A stretch of 36,681 bases of DNA from the NCBI GenBank assembly GCA_905479765.1, contig CAJQNW010000477.1, forward strand, positions 1 to 36,681, read 5' to 3'. The stretch comes from an uncultured Tepidamorphus sp. Its GTDB lineage: Bacteria; Pseudomonadota; Alphaproteobacteria; Rhizobiales; Tepidamorphaceae. The notes beneath the pieces are model-generated. The model was not told where the DNA came from. It was given only the letters and a program-made list of their open reading frames with translations, and ran no database searches. Of this stretch, positions 1 through 7,711 are shown piece after piece; positions within the stretch are counted from its first letter, which is position 1, and each line of letters opens with the position of its first letter. Position numbers and translations under genes: made by a program.

Positions 1-113
1 GGAACGAGGAAGCCGCGCGCAAGCAGCTCGTCAAGTTCTTCGAGATCTGGGGACCGGCCGATCCGATGACGCTGGAGGCGCGCCGCAAGCTGTCTTCGGT
101 ACTGTTCGCTTGA
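1..113 (+). CDS. YbbN-like thioredoxin/TPR co-chaperone, C-terminal fragment
   Basis: The reading frame enters from the left edge (first full codon at 3) and stops at 111-113, giving about 36 residues. They include WGPADPMTLEARRKLSSVLF, which resembles the extreme C-terminus of alphaproteobacterial YbbN/CnoX proteins (thioredoxin fold plus TPR-like tail, chaperone-type holdases). The neighbouring LON-domain and Trm112 genes are the usual partners of this gene in Rhizobiales. The thioredoxin domain lies outside the window, so the identification rests on the tail and the context only. Confidence 0.6.
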   Translation, partial: NEEAARKQLVKFFEIWGPADPMTLEARRKLSSVLFA

Positions 114-152
114 ACGACGTCTGTTTGCGGCGATTCGGCGCGGGATACTGAA

Positions 153-830
153 ATGGCGATCAACGAAGGATATCATGCACCCGGCGACCTGCCGGACGTG
201 ATCCCGGTGTTTCCGCTCGCCGGCGCGCTGCTGCTGCCGCGCGGCGAACTGCCGCTCAACATCTTCGAGCCGCGCTATCTGGCGTTGATTGATGCGGTTC
301 TGGCCGGCGACCGGATCATCGGTCTGATCCAGCCGAAAATCGGTCCCGACGGCATCGACGAATCCGACGTGCCGGAACTGTCGGCCGTCGGATGTGCGGG
401 ACGGCTGACGGCGTTTCAGGAAACCGGCGACGGGCGATATCTGATCACGCTGACCGGCATTTCGCGGTTTCAGGTGACCGAGGAACTCGACGTCGACACG
501 CCTTTCCGGCAATGCCGCGTGACGGCTACCCCCTTCGTCTCGGATTTTGCCGAGAGCCAGGGCGAGGACGCCGTCGACCGGCAGAAACTCCTGACGACAT
601 TGCGCGATTTCCTCGAGGCCAACGACATGGAGACCGACTGGGATTCGATCAACCGCGCCTCCACCGAGACGCTGGTCAACGCCCTGTCGATGCTCAGCCC
701 CTACGGCCCGCGCGAAAAGCAGGCGCTGCTCGAGGCCGCCGATCTGGAAACCCGCGCAGAGGTGCTGATCGCGGTCACAGAGATGGCACTCGCCCGCGCC
801 AGCGACGAACCCGGCCCCTCCCTGCAGTAA
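153..830 (+). CDS. LON peptidase substrate-binding (LON N-terminal) domain protein
   Basis: 225 residues, essentially one LON N-terminal domain. The family signature is visible near residues 17-45: PVFPLAGALLLPRGELPLNI followed by FEPRYLAL. No AAA+ or protease domain follows, so this is a stand-alone LON-substrate-binding protein, common in alphaproteobacteria and of poorly defined role (possibly protein quality control). It sits 39 nt after the YbbN-like gene and 9 nt before the Trm112 gene, so the three are probably one operon. The ATG at 153 gives the expected family N-terminus. Confidence 0.9.
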   Translation: MAINEGYHAPGDLPDVIPVFPLAGALLLPRGELPLNIFEPRYLALIDAVLAGDRIIGLIQPKIGPDGIDESDVPELSAVGCAGRLTAFQETGDGRYLITLTGISRFQVTEELDVDTPFRQCRVTATPFVSDFAESQGEDAVDRQKLLTTLRDFLEANDMETDWDSINRASTETLVNALSMLSPYGPREKQALLEAADLETRAEVLIAVTEMALARASDEPGPSLQ

Positions 831-839
831 GGCATCCCG

Positions 840-1046
840 ATGACGACGCGCACCTCGATCGATCCGAAGCTCCTGGAAATCCTCGTCTGCCCGCTGACCA
901 AGACGGTGCTCCAGTACGACGCCGAGCGCCAGGAGCTGATCAGCCGCGCCGCCAGGCTCGCCTACCCCATCCGCGACGGCATCCCGATCATGCTGCCCGA
1001 GGAGGCCCGGCCGCTGGACGAGGACGAGCTAAAGCGGAAACCATAA
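840..1046 (+). CDS. Trm112 family protein
   Basis: 68 residues matching the small bacterial Trm112/YcaR family: an N-terminal [12 protein letters not shown] segment with one cysteine, then the conserved [18 protein letters not shown] segment. In eukaryotes and some bacteria, Trm112 proteins activate methyltransferases acting on tRNA, rRNA or release factors. The partner in this organism cannot be told from the sequence. The gene is 9 nt downstream of the LON-domain gene and 5 nt upstream of the VOC gene, so it is co-transcribed with both. Confidence 0.93.
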   Translation: MTTRTSIDPKLLEILVCPLTKTVLQYDAERQELISRAARLAYPIRDGIPIMLPEEARPLDEDELKRKP

Positions 1047-1051
1047 GGGAC

Positions 1052-1492
1052 GTGAGCGCCAGACTCGTCCCCGAACTGCTCTGCTCGAGCCTGAAGGCAA
1101 GCCTCGCCTTCCACGTCGATATCGTCGGTTTCTCGGTCGTCTACGACCGGCCCGAGGACGGTTTCGCCTATCTCGATCTGGAGGGCAGCGAGCTGATGCT
1201 CGAGGAGGCCGCCGAGATAACCGACGACGACCGCGTCTGGTGGACGGCCCGGCCCGAAAAGCCCTATGGACGCGGCATCAACTTCCAGATCGAGGTGTCT
1301 GGCGTCGACGCGATCCAAGGCCGCCTGAAAGCAGCCGGTTGGCCCCTGTTTCGGCCAATGGAAGAGCAGTGGTACCGCAAAGACGACACCGAGGTCGGCA
1401 ACCGCCAGTTCCTGGTCCAGGACCCCGACGGCTATCTCTTCCGGTTCTTCTCCGATCTGGGTGAGCGTCCCGCCGATTTCAGGGCCGATTGA
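1052..1492 (+). CDS. VOC superfamily (glyoxalase/bleomycin-resistance-like) protein
   Basis: 146 residues from a GTG start at 1052. An open frame continues far upstream, but that part is only a shadow of the LON and Trm112 genes. The GTG follows an AAGGGA ribosome-binding sequence that overlaps the Trm112 stop. The protein has a single VOC module: PELLCSSLKASLAFHVDIVGF at the N-terminus, a GRGINFQIEV strand near the middle, and the C-terminal signature QFLVQDPDGYLFRFF. BRP-like members sequester drugs or bind metal and small molecules, and the true ligand is not evident. It may be the last gene of the ybbN-LON-trm112 operon. Confidence 0.85.
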   Translation: MSARLVPELLCSSLKASLAFHVDIVGFSVVYDRPEDGFAYLDLEGSELMLEEAAEITDDDRVWWTARPEKPYGRGINFQIEVSGVDAIQGRLKAAGWPLFRPMEEQWYRKDDTEVGNRQFLVQDPDGYLFRFFSDLGERPADFRAD

Positions 1493-1695
1493 CCGTCCCG
1501 CAGCAGCCGCGGGCGCCTGAAAGCCGTCTTAAACCTGGACTCAGGCTATCGAACCTAACATTAACCTTTTGTTAACGATTTCGTAGTCGAGCCTGATTCG
1601 ATTCGACTCTCGTGCAAAGCGCGAGGTCGGCTGCCCAACTCCTTGAATCTTAAAATATGAATTGGCCGCAGCCGGTATTGCGCCGATCCGGCGGT
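1493..1695. other. Convergent intergenic gap with CtrA box and GANTC cluster
   Basis: 203 bp between two converging genes (VOC on plus, ubiH-like on minus). No credible coding region is present. The gap is AT-rich in its middle and contains a perfect TTAA-N7-TTAA element (1561-1575), three abutting GANTC sites (1595-1609) and a fourth at 1645-1649. I see no clear intrinsic terminator. Confidence 0.6.
1561..1575. promoter_or_regulatory. Candidate CtrA-binding box TTAA-N7-TTAA
   Basis: TTAACCTTTTGTTAA is an exact match to the CtrA consensus TTAA-N7-TTAA of alphaproteobacteria, with symmetrical flanks ending in GTTAAC. No start codon of a plausible gene lies nearby on either strand, so the target would be an unannotated transcript or a structural role. 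Confidence 0.45.
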
Positions 1696-2922
1696 CTACA
1701 CCGGTTCGCCCCGCAGCAGCCGCGGTGCCCCGCCGGCGTCGCCGGCGGCTTCGGAGACGACGATTTTCTTCAGCGGCGCCATCCGGTCGACCAGCCCGAG
1801 GCCCAGGTCGCGAACGGCGCGCAGCGGGCCGAGGTCGTTGGAAAACAGCCGGTTGATCGCTTCCGTCGCCGCCGCGACCTGGACTGTATCGAAGCGCCGC
1901 CAGCGCTGGTAGCGCTCCAGCACGTTGAGCGACCCGAAGTCCTCGCCGCGACGCGCTGCTTCCGCGATCACCTCGGCGAGCGCCGCGACGTCGCGCAGGC
2001 CCATGTTGAGGCCGAGACCGGCCAGCGGATGCAGGCGGTGGGCGGCATCGCCGATGAGCGCGATGCGCGGCGCGACGAAGCCGCGCGCCAGGATCAGGTC
2101 GAGCGGATAGACCCGTGGCGGTTCGACAACCGTGATGTCGCCGACTTCCGGCCCGGCGCGCCGTTCCATTTCGGCTGCGAAATGTTCCACCCCGAGCCGG
2201 GACAGGCGCTCGGCGTCCCGGGTCTTTTCCGTCCAGACGATCCCGCGCCGGTTTCCCGGCAGCGGCAGCATCGCGAACGGACCGCCCGGCAGAAAATGCT
2301 GGATCGCCTCGCCCTCGTGCGGCACCTCGGTCTCGATGATGGTGATGATCGCGCCCTGATCGTAGGACCAGCCGACCGTCTTGATGCCGGCGGCCTTGCG
2401 CACCGCCGATTTCGCCCCATCCGCTCCGACCAGCAGCCGCGACGGGCTCTCGTCGCCGGAAAGGCTGACTCCATAGGTGTCGGTCTCCACGCCCGAGACG
2501 GCGAAACCGTGCTCGATTTCCAGTCCGGCCGCGTCGCACGCCTCGAATATCGCCAGTTGCAGGTCGCGCCCGTCGACGAAATGAGCGAAGGGCTCGCCGT
2601 CCCGCACGTCTCCCGCAATCGTCAGAAAAGCGGGGCGAACCAGCTCCGCGGCGCGGCTGTCGGTGATCTGCATCCCGCTGCACGCCTGCGTCTTGCCCTC
2701 CAGCCGATGCCAGACGCCGAGCTCCTCCAGCATCCGCACCGTGCCGGCGGCGATCGCATAGGCACGGGTATCACCGGGACGGCCCGGTGCCGGCGCGGCA
2801 TCGACCAGGCGCAGGGTCAGCCCGACGCCACGCGCGCCCGACAGCGCCAGTGCCAGCAAACGGCCGACATATCCAGCCCCGACGATAGTGATGTCGGGGG
2901 TTCCGACGCCTTGTGCACTCAT
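1696..2922 (-). CDS. UbiH/UbiF family FAD-dependent ubiquinone-biosynthesis hydroxylase
   Basis: 408 residues. The N-terminal Rossmann motif GAGYVG (residues 15-20) binds the FAD ADP moiety, and a conserved DGRDLQLAIFEAC segment and a central DG-type motif (LVGADGAKSAVRKAAG) follow. The C-terminal flavin ribityl motif is LIGDAAHRLHPLAGLGLNMG. This is the UbiH/UbiF/UbiI flavin monooxygenase family, which hydroxylates the polyprenyl-phenol ring in ubiquinone synthesis. Alphaproteobacterial members vary in which ring carbon they modify, so no single gene symbol is given. It is divergent from tesB and convergent with the VOC gene. Confidence 0.9.
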   Translation of the reverse strand: MSAQGVGTPDITIVGAGYVGRLLALALSGARGVGLTLRLVDAAPAPGRPGDTRAYAIAAGTVRMLEELGVWHRLEGKTQACSGMQITDSRAAELVRPAFLTIAGDVRDGEPFAHFVDGRDLQLAIFEACDAAGLEIEHGFAVSGVETDTYGVSLSGDESPSRLLVGADGAKSAVRKAAGIKTVGWSYDQGAIITIIETEVPHEGEAIQHFLPGGPFAMLPLPGNRRGIVWTEKTRDAERLSRLGVEHFAAEMERRAGPEVGDITVVEPPRVYPLDLILARGFVAPRIALIGDAAHRLHPLAGLGLNMGLRDVAALAEVIAEAARRGEDFGSLNVLERYQRWRRFDTVQVAAATEAINRLFSNDLGPLRAVRDLGLGLVDRMAPLKKIVVSEAAGDAGGAPRLLRGEPV

Positions 2923-3006
2923 GATCTATCTGCCCAATCCGGCTAGCGCTTGACTTGTCGCGCGGGCAACCGGCACCTTCGCGCGATCTCAAGAAGGTGT
3001 ATGCGC

Positions 3007-3873
3007 ATGTCGGTGGCGGTCAAGAATCTCATTTCAATCCTCGACCTTGAACGGCTCGAGGACAACCTGTTTCGCGGTCGCAGCCCGCAGGACGGCTGGC
3101 AGCGCGTCTATGGCGGCCAGGTGATCGGACAGGCGCTGGTCGCGGCGTCCAGAACCGTTGAAAACCGTCATGTGCACTCCCTGCATGGCTATTTCATGCT
3201 CGGTGGCGACCCGAAGGTGCCGATCATCTACGAGGTCGAGCGCATCCGCGACGGCGGCAGCTTCTCGACACGCCGGGTCGTCGCCATCCAGCACGGCAAG
3301 GCGATCTTTTCGATGTCCTGCTCCTTCCACGTCGAGGAACCGGGCCTGGATCACCAGTTCGCCATGCCCGACGTGCCGCAGCCTGAGGAACTGCCCACCG
3401 AAGCCGAATTGATCGCCAAGTTTCCCGACGGGATCCCCGAGCCAATCCGCAAGTACTGGTCGCGCGAGCGGCCGATCGAGTTCAGGCCCGTCGATCTGTC
3501 CCGCTACCTCGGCGCGCCCAAGAAGGAGCCCTACCAGCAGGTCTGGTTCCGGGCGATCGCGCCACTTCCTGATTCGTCGGAGATCCAGTGCTGCGCGCTC
3601 GCCTATGCCTCCGACATGACGCTGCTCGACACCTCGCTGATCGCGCATGGCCGCAGCGTCTTCGAACCCGATATCATGGTGGCCAGCCTCGACCATGCCA
3701 TGTGGTTCCACCGCCCGTTCCGCTGCGACGAATGGCTGCTCTACGCCGAGGATAGCCCGTCGAGCCAGGGCGGTCGGGGCTTCAACAGAGGCCTGATTTT
3801 CCGCCGCGACGGCACCCTTGTCGCCTCCACCGTTCAGGAAGGCCTGATTCGGCAGATCAAGCTGGATAAATGA
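3007..3873 (+). CDS. tesB: Acyl-CoA thioesterase II
   Basis: 288 residues, close to E. coli TesB (286). Two hotdog domains are visible: the N-terminal NLFRGRSPQDGWQRVYGGQV and the C-terminal ASLDHAMWFHRPFRCDEWLL. The catalytic triad expected for TesB is present as Asp in SLDHAMWFH, Ser in SPSSQGGRG and Gln in STVQEGLIR. It hydrolyses acyl-CoA to fatty acid and CoA. ATG 3007 is preferred over ATG 3001 because AGAAGG lies about 9 nt upstream of the former and only 3 nt upstream of the latter. The gene is divergent from the ubiH-like gene. Confidence 0.93.
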   Translation: MSVAVKNLISILDLERLEDNLFRGRSPQDGWQRVYGGQVIGQALVAASRTVENRHVHSLHGYFMLGGDPKVPIIYEVERIRDGGSFSTRRVVAIQHGKAIFSMSCSFHVEEPGLDHQFAMPDVPQPEELPTEAELIAKFPDGIPEPIRKYWSRERPIEFRPVDLSRYLGAPKKEPYQQVWFRAIAPLPDSSEIQCCALAYASDMTLLDTSLIAHGRSVFEPDIMVASLDHAMWFHRPFRCDEWLLYAEDSPSSQGGRGFNRGLIFRRDGTLVASTVQEGLIRQIKLDK

Positions 3874-3916
3874 GCCGCCTTTTGGATATCTGCCGATTTC
3901 TGATTCATTTGGTAAA

Positions 3917-3954
3917 AAATTAGGCGCGCGGCCAAATAAGCCTATAAATTAGGC
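3917..3954. promoter_or_regulatory. Candidate enhancer site upstream of glnK (repeated AAATTAGGC)
   Basis: Two exact copies of AAATTAGGC, offset by 29 nt, with a GCCTA half-site at 3940-3944 forming a perfect inverted repeat with the second copy (5-bp arms, 5-bp spacer). The element would lie at about -150 to -113 relative to the predicted sigma54 start near 4067, the usual distance for an NtrC-type activator. A near-identical element lies upstream of the second amt gene. It is not the classical enteric NtrC consensus, so the binding protein is unknown. Confidence 0.4.
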
Positions 3955-4011
3955 AACTATATGAACCATTCGTTACAGCCGTTCTGGCTTCGATTCTGAA
4001 TCAATCGTTAA

Positions 4012-4530
<519 letters not shown>

Positions 4531-4590
4531 AGCGGCGCCCGAAAGCATCGAAACAATCCGCGTTACAGACAGTTCAGGGGACAAGATCCA

Positions 4591-5946
4591 ATGAATTTGC
4601 GAAAGCTTTTCTACACACTGGCGGGCGGAGCGGTACTCACCGCGGCCCTGTTCGAACCCAGCCTCGCGCAGGACACCGAGGCAGCCGCCGAAGTGACCGA
4701 AACCGTCGTGGCCGGCGGCGTTTCACCCGAAACGGCGTATATCTTCAACACCTTCCTGTTCCTGGTGACCGGCTTCCTGGTCATGTTCATGGCGGCCGGT
4801 TTCGCCATGCTCGAAGCGGGCATGGTCCGCACCAAGAACGTCTCGATGCAGCTTCTGAAGAACATCGCGCTGTATTCGGTGGCCACGATCATGTTCTGGC
4901 TCATCGGCTACAACCTGATGTACGACGGCGTCGACGGCGGCTATCTCGGCTCCTTCACGCCGAAGATGATCCCGGCGCCCGATGCCGATCCCGGCGACTA
5001 CTCGGTTGCCTCGGACTTCTTCTTCCAGCTGGTGTTCTGCGCGACCACGGCCTCGATCGTCTCCGGCACGCTTGCCGAGCGCATCAAGCTGTGGCCGTTC
5101 CTGATCTTCGTTGTCATCCTGACCGGCGTCTTCTACCCGATTACCGGTTCCTGGCAGTGGGGCGGCGGCTGGCTGGCCGAAATGGGCTTCTCCGACTTCG
5201 CCGGTTCGACGATCGTGCATTCGGTCGGCGGCTGGGCGGCCCTTTCCGGTGCGATTCTGCTCGGAGCGCGCAAAGGCAAATACGGCGCTGACGGCAAGGT
5301 TCACGCGATCCCGGGGTCGTCCATGCCGCTCGTCATGATCGGCTGTCTGATCCTGTGGCTCGGCTGGTTTGGGTTCAACGGCGGTTCGCAGCTTGCCCTT
5401 GGCTCCCAGGCGGATGCATCGGCGGTTTCGCGGATCTTCGTCAACACCAACATGGCCGCTGCCGCCGGTGTCATCGTCGCGATGATCCTCACCCAGATCA
5501 TCTACAAGAAAGTCGACGTGACCATGGCCGTCAACGGCGCGCTCGCCGGCCTCGTCTCGATCACCGCCGAGCCGCTCGCGCCGAGCCTGCTGATGTCGCT
5601 GATCATCGGCGGTATCGGTGGCATCATCGTGGTCGTCACGGTGCCGCTGCTCGACAAGCTGAAGATCGACGATGTGGTGGGTGCCATACCGGTCCATCTG
5701 ATCGCCGGCATCTGGGGCACGCTGGCCGTGCCGCTGACCAACTCGGATGCCACCTTCGGCAACCAGATCATCGGTATCGTCGCCATCGGCATCTTCACCT
5801 TCGTCGCCTCCGGCATCGTCTGGGCGATCCTCAAGGCGGTCGTGGGCATCCGCGTCGGCGAAGAGGAAGAAGCGACAGGGCTCGATATGGCCGAGATCGG
5901 CGTCGAGGCCTATCCGGAGTTCGGGACCGGCAGCCAGCGGATGTAA
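4591..5946 (+). CDS. amtB: Ammonium transporter, first copy
   Basis: 451 residues. An N-terminal signal peptide ending near SLAQ is followed by about 11 hydrophobic segments. Family landmarks are FAMLEAGMVRTKNV, the periplasmic-side FAGSTIVHSVGG with the first pore histidine at about residue 210, WFGFNGGSQLAL, and AIPVHLIAGIWG with the second pore histidine at about residue 369. Both pore histidines are therefore present. It lies 60 nt after glnK and is probably co-transcribed with it. Its first-histidine motif is STIVHSVGGWAAL, not the AmtB-typical GTVVHINAG, so it belongs to a different Amt subgroup from the second copy. Confidence 0.93.
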   Translation: MNLRKLFYTLAGGAVLTAALFEPSLAQDTEAAAEVTETVVAGGVSPETAYIFNTFLFLVTGFLVMFMAAGFAMLEAGMVRTKNVSMQLLKNIALYSVATIMFWLIGYNLMYDGVDGGYLGSFTPKMIPAPDADPGDYSVASDFFFQLVFCATTASIVSGTLAERIKLWPFLIFVVILTGVFYPITGSWQWGGGWLAEMGFSDFAGSTIVHSVGGWAALSGAILLGARKGKYGADGKVHAIPGSSMPLVMIGCLILWLGWFGFNGGSQLALGSQADASAVSRIFVNTNMAAAAGVIVAMILTQIIYKKVDVTMAVNGALAGLVSITAEPLAPSLLMSLIIGGIGGIIVVVTVPLLDKLKIDDVVGAIPVHLIAGIWGTLAVPLTNSDATFGNQIIGIVAIGIFTFVASGIVWAILKAVVGIRVGEEEEATGLDMAEIGVEAYPEFGTGSQRM

Positions 5947-5994
5947 GCCGGGTACCGGCAGCAACCGACACGGCGCCTCTTAAGCGCCTTTCGA

Positions 5995-6024
5995 ACGGCC
6001 CGGGTTTGTCCCGGGCCGTTTTTT
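5995..6024 (+). terminator. Intrinsic terminator after first amt gene
   Basis: A perfect 10-bp stem (5995-6004 with 6010-6019) with a 5-nt TTTGT loop, followed by six T residues (6019-6024). It isolates the glnK-amt transcript from the second amt gene. Confidence 0.92.
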
Positions 6025-6054
6025 ATGCGACGGCCCGATTGAGTATTTGCGCAT

Positions 6055-6075
6055 AAATTAGCCAGATGCCTAAAT
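6055..6075. promoter_or_regulatory. Candidate enhancer site upstream of second amt gene
   Basis: AAATTAGCC (6055-6063) faces GCCTAAAT (6068-6075), the reverse complement of ATTTAGGC. It therefore resembles the AAATTAGGC repeats found upstream of glnK, here arranged as an imperfect inverted pair. It lies at about -121 to -101 from the predicted sigma54 start near 6175. The factor is unknown; a nitrogen-responsive activator is an inference from context. Confidence 0.35.
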
Positions 6076-6149
6076 GGCGGGCAGGTCACTGCATGGGCTG
6101 TTTGCCTGATTCCTGTGCGGAATCAAGATCATGGAAGGGCGCTAGAGGT

Positions 6150-6165
6150 TGGCACATCCCTTGAA
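6150..6165 (+). promoter_or_regulatory. Sigma54 (RpoN) promoter of second amt gene
   Basis: TGGCACATCCCTTGAA matches TGGCAC-N5-TTGCA except for A in place of the -12 C, the same deviation as in the glnK promoter. Predicted start is about 6175, giving a leader of about 54 nt to the ATG at 6229. Confidence 0.65.
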
Positions 6166-6228
6166 GATGGCCTGACCGGCGGCGGTCGCGACAAGACGCC
6201 GGCCGAAGACGTCTTTGGAGGAAATACC

Positions 6229-7530
6229 ATGCACATGTTTAGCCGCGGCACTCTCGCCACCGCCGCGATCTGGCTCGTCTCTTTCGTGCCGGCCTCGGCG
6301 CAGGACGCGGTCGAACCGGGCCTCGATACCGGCGACACCGCCTGGATGCTCACCGCGACGGCCCTCGTCCTGATGATGACCATTCCAGGCCTCGCCTTGT
6401 TCTACGGCGGCATGGTGCGGCGCAAGAACGTGCTCGCCACCGTCATGCAGAGCTTCGCGGTCGCCTGCCTCGTCACCGTCTTGTGGATGGCGGTCGGCTA
6501 TTCGCTGGCGTTTTCCGACGGCGGCGGCCTCAATGCCTGGATCGGCGGCTCCAGTCGCCTGATGCTATCCGGCATCGGTGTCGATTCGCTGACCGGGACC
6601 ATCCCCGAGATGCTGTTCGTGATGTTCCAGCTCACCTTCGCGATCATCACCCCGGCACTGATCTGCGGTGCTTTCGCCGATCGCATGAAGTTCTCCGCGC
6701 TTCTGTGGTTCGTCGCGGCCTGGCTGATCGTCGTTTATTGCCCCATCGCCCATTGGGTCTGGGGCGGCGGTTTCCTCGGCGACGACGGCGTCCTCGATTT
6801 CGCCGGCGGCACGGTCGTCCACATCAATTCCGGCATAGCCGGCCTCGTCGCGGCACTCGTGATCGGCAGGCGTGTCGGTTTCGGCACCGAGAACATGGCC
6901 CCGCACAACCTGGTCTATTCGGTCATCGGCGCCTCGCTCCTGTGGGTCGGCTGGTTCGGCTTCAACGCCGGCTCCGCGCTCGCCGCCAACGGACTGGCCG
7001 GCATGGCGATCGCCGTCACCCAGGTCGCCACCGCGGCCGCCGCGCTCGCCTGGATGTTCGCCGAGTGGCTGACACGCGGCAAGCCCAGCGTGCTCGGCAT
7101 CATCTCCGGTGCGGTCGCCGGCCTCGTCGCGATCACGCCTGCTTCAGGTTTCGTCACGCCATCCGGCGCCCTGTGGATCGGCCTTGCGGCCGGCCTCGTC
7201 TGCTTCTTTATGGTCACCTGGGTGAAAGTGAAGCTGAAATACGACGATTCGCTCGACGTCTTCGGCATCCACGGCATGGGCGGCATCGTCGGCGCTGTAT
7301 TAACCGGAGTATTCGCCGCCCCCGAAATCGGCGGCGCCGCGGGTATGCTCTACGGCAATGCGGGCCAGGTCTGGACGCAGGTTCTCGGCATCGCCGCGAC
7401 TGTCATCTGGTCCGGGTTTGGCGCATTCGTCATCCTCAAGGTGATCGACCTGACCATCGGCATCCGCGTGTCCAAGGATGTCGAGATCGAGGGACTCGAC
7501 GTCAATCTGCACGGCGAAGTCCTGCACTGA
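6229..7530 (+). CDS. amtB: Ammonium transporter, second copy (AmtB type)
   Basis: 433 residues from ATG 6229, which has an excellent GGAGGA site (6217-6222) 6 nt upstream; the in-frame extension upstream overlaps the promoter and is rejected. A signal peptide (cut near PASAQ) precedes about 11 membrane segments. Landmarks: FYGGMVRRKNVL, LDFAGGTVVHINSG with the first pore histidine at about residue 198, WFGFNAGSALAAN, and FGIHGMGGIVGAVLTG with the second pore histidine at about residue 348. It closely follows the E. coli AmtB pattern. It has its own sigma54 promoter and terminator, so it is a separate transcription unit from glnK. Confidence 0.95.
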   Translation: MHMFSRGTLATAAIWLVSFVPASAQDAVEPGLDTGDTAWMLTATALVLMMTIPGLALFYGGMVRRKNVLATVMQSFAVACLVTVLWMAVGYSLAFSDGGGLNAWIGGSSRLMLSGIGVDSLTGTIPEMLFVMFQLTFAIITPALICGAFADRMKFSALLWFVAAWLIVVYCPIAHWVWGGGFLGDDGVLDFAGGTVVHINSGIAGLVAALVIGRRVGFGTENMAPHNLVYSVIGASLLWVGWFGFNAGSALAANGLAGMAIAVTQVATAAAALAWMFAEWLTRGKPSVLGIISGAVAGLVAITPASGFVTPSGALWIGLAAGLVCFFMVTWVKVKLKYDDSLDVFGIHGMGGIVGAVLTGVFAAPEIGGAAGMLYGNAGQVWTQVLGIAATVIWSGFGAFVILKVIDLTIGIRVSKDVEIEGLDVNLHGEVLH

Positions 7531-7551
7531 CCTGACGAAATCCGGTATCCA

Positions 7552-7585
7552 GCCCGCGCGGAGGATCTCCGCGCGGGCATTTTTT
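7552..7585 (+). terminator. Intrinsic terminator after second amt gene
   Basis: A perfect 12-bp GC-rich stem (7552-7563 with 7567-7578) with a GAT loop, followed by a run of six T residues (7580-7585). Confidence 0.92.
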
Positions 7586-7617
7586 ATCCCCGGATCCCTG
7601 CCTTCGAATTGCCAGGG

Positions 7618-7632
7618 TTAATGGCCTCTTTA
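7618..7632. promoter_or_regulatory. Candidate CtrA-like box upstream of ftsK
   Basis: TTAA-N7-TTTA, seven of eight consensus positions for a CtrA box, 80 bp before the ftsK start codon. CtrA control of cell-division genes is known in alphaproteobacteria; its use here is inference from one imperfect site. Confidence 0.3.
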
Positions 7633-7711
7633 CCCGCCGCGACTAGCGTCGGGAGAACAGCGTCCCGAATGCCGCCCGCATGCAGGACACGACGCCCGAC
7701 AACCTGGACCC

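Noticed and set aside
1657-2946. 429-aa open frame on the plus strand
   Set aside because: Antisense shadow of the ubiH-like gene; arginine/proline-rich with no family signature, caused by high GC.
4723-5964. 413-aa open frame on the minus strand
   Set aside because: Antisense of the first amt gene; composition (Asp/His/Arg-rich) typical of a shadow frame.
6051-6067. Classical NtrC palindrome TGCAC-N7-GTGCA
   Set aside because: TGCGCATAAATTAGCCA matches only the left half; the right half agrees at two of five bases.
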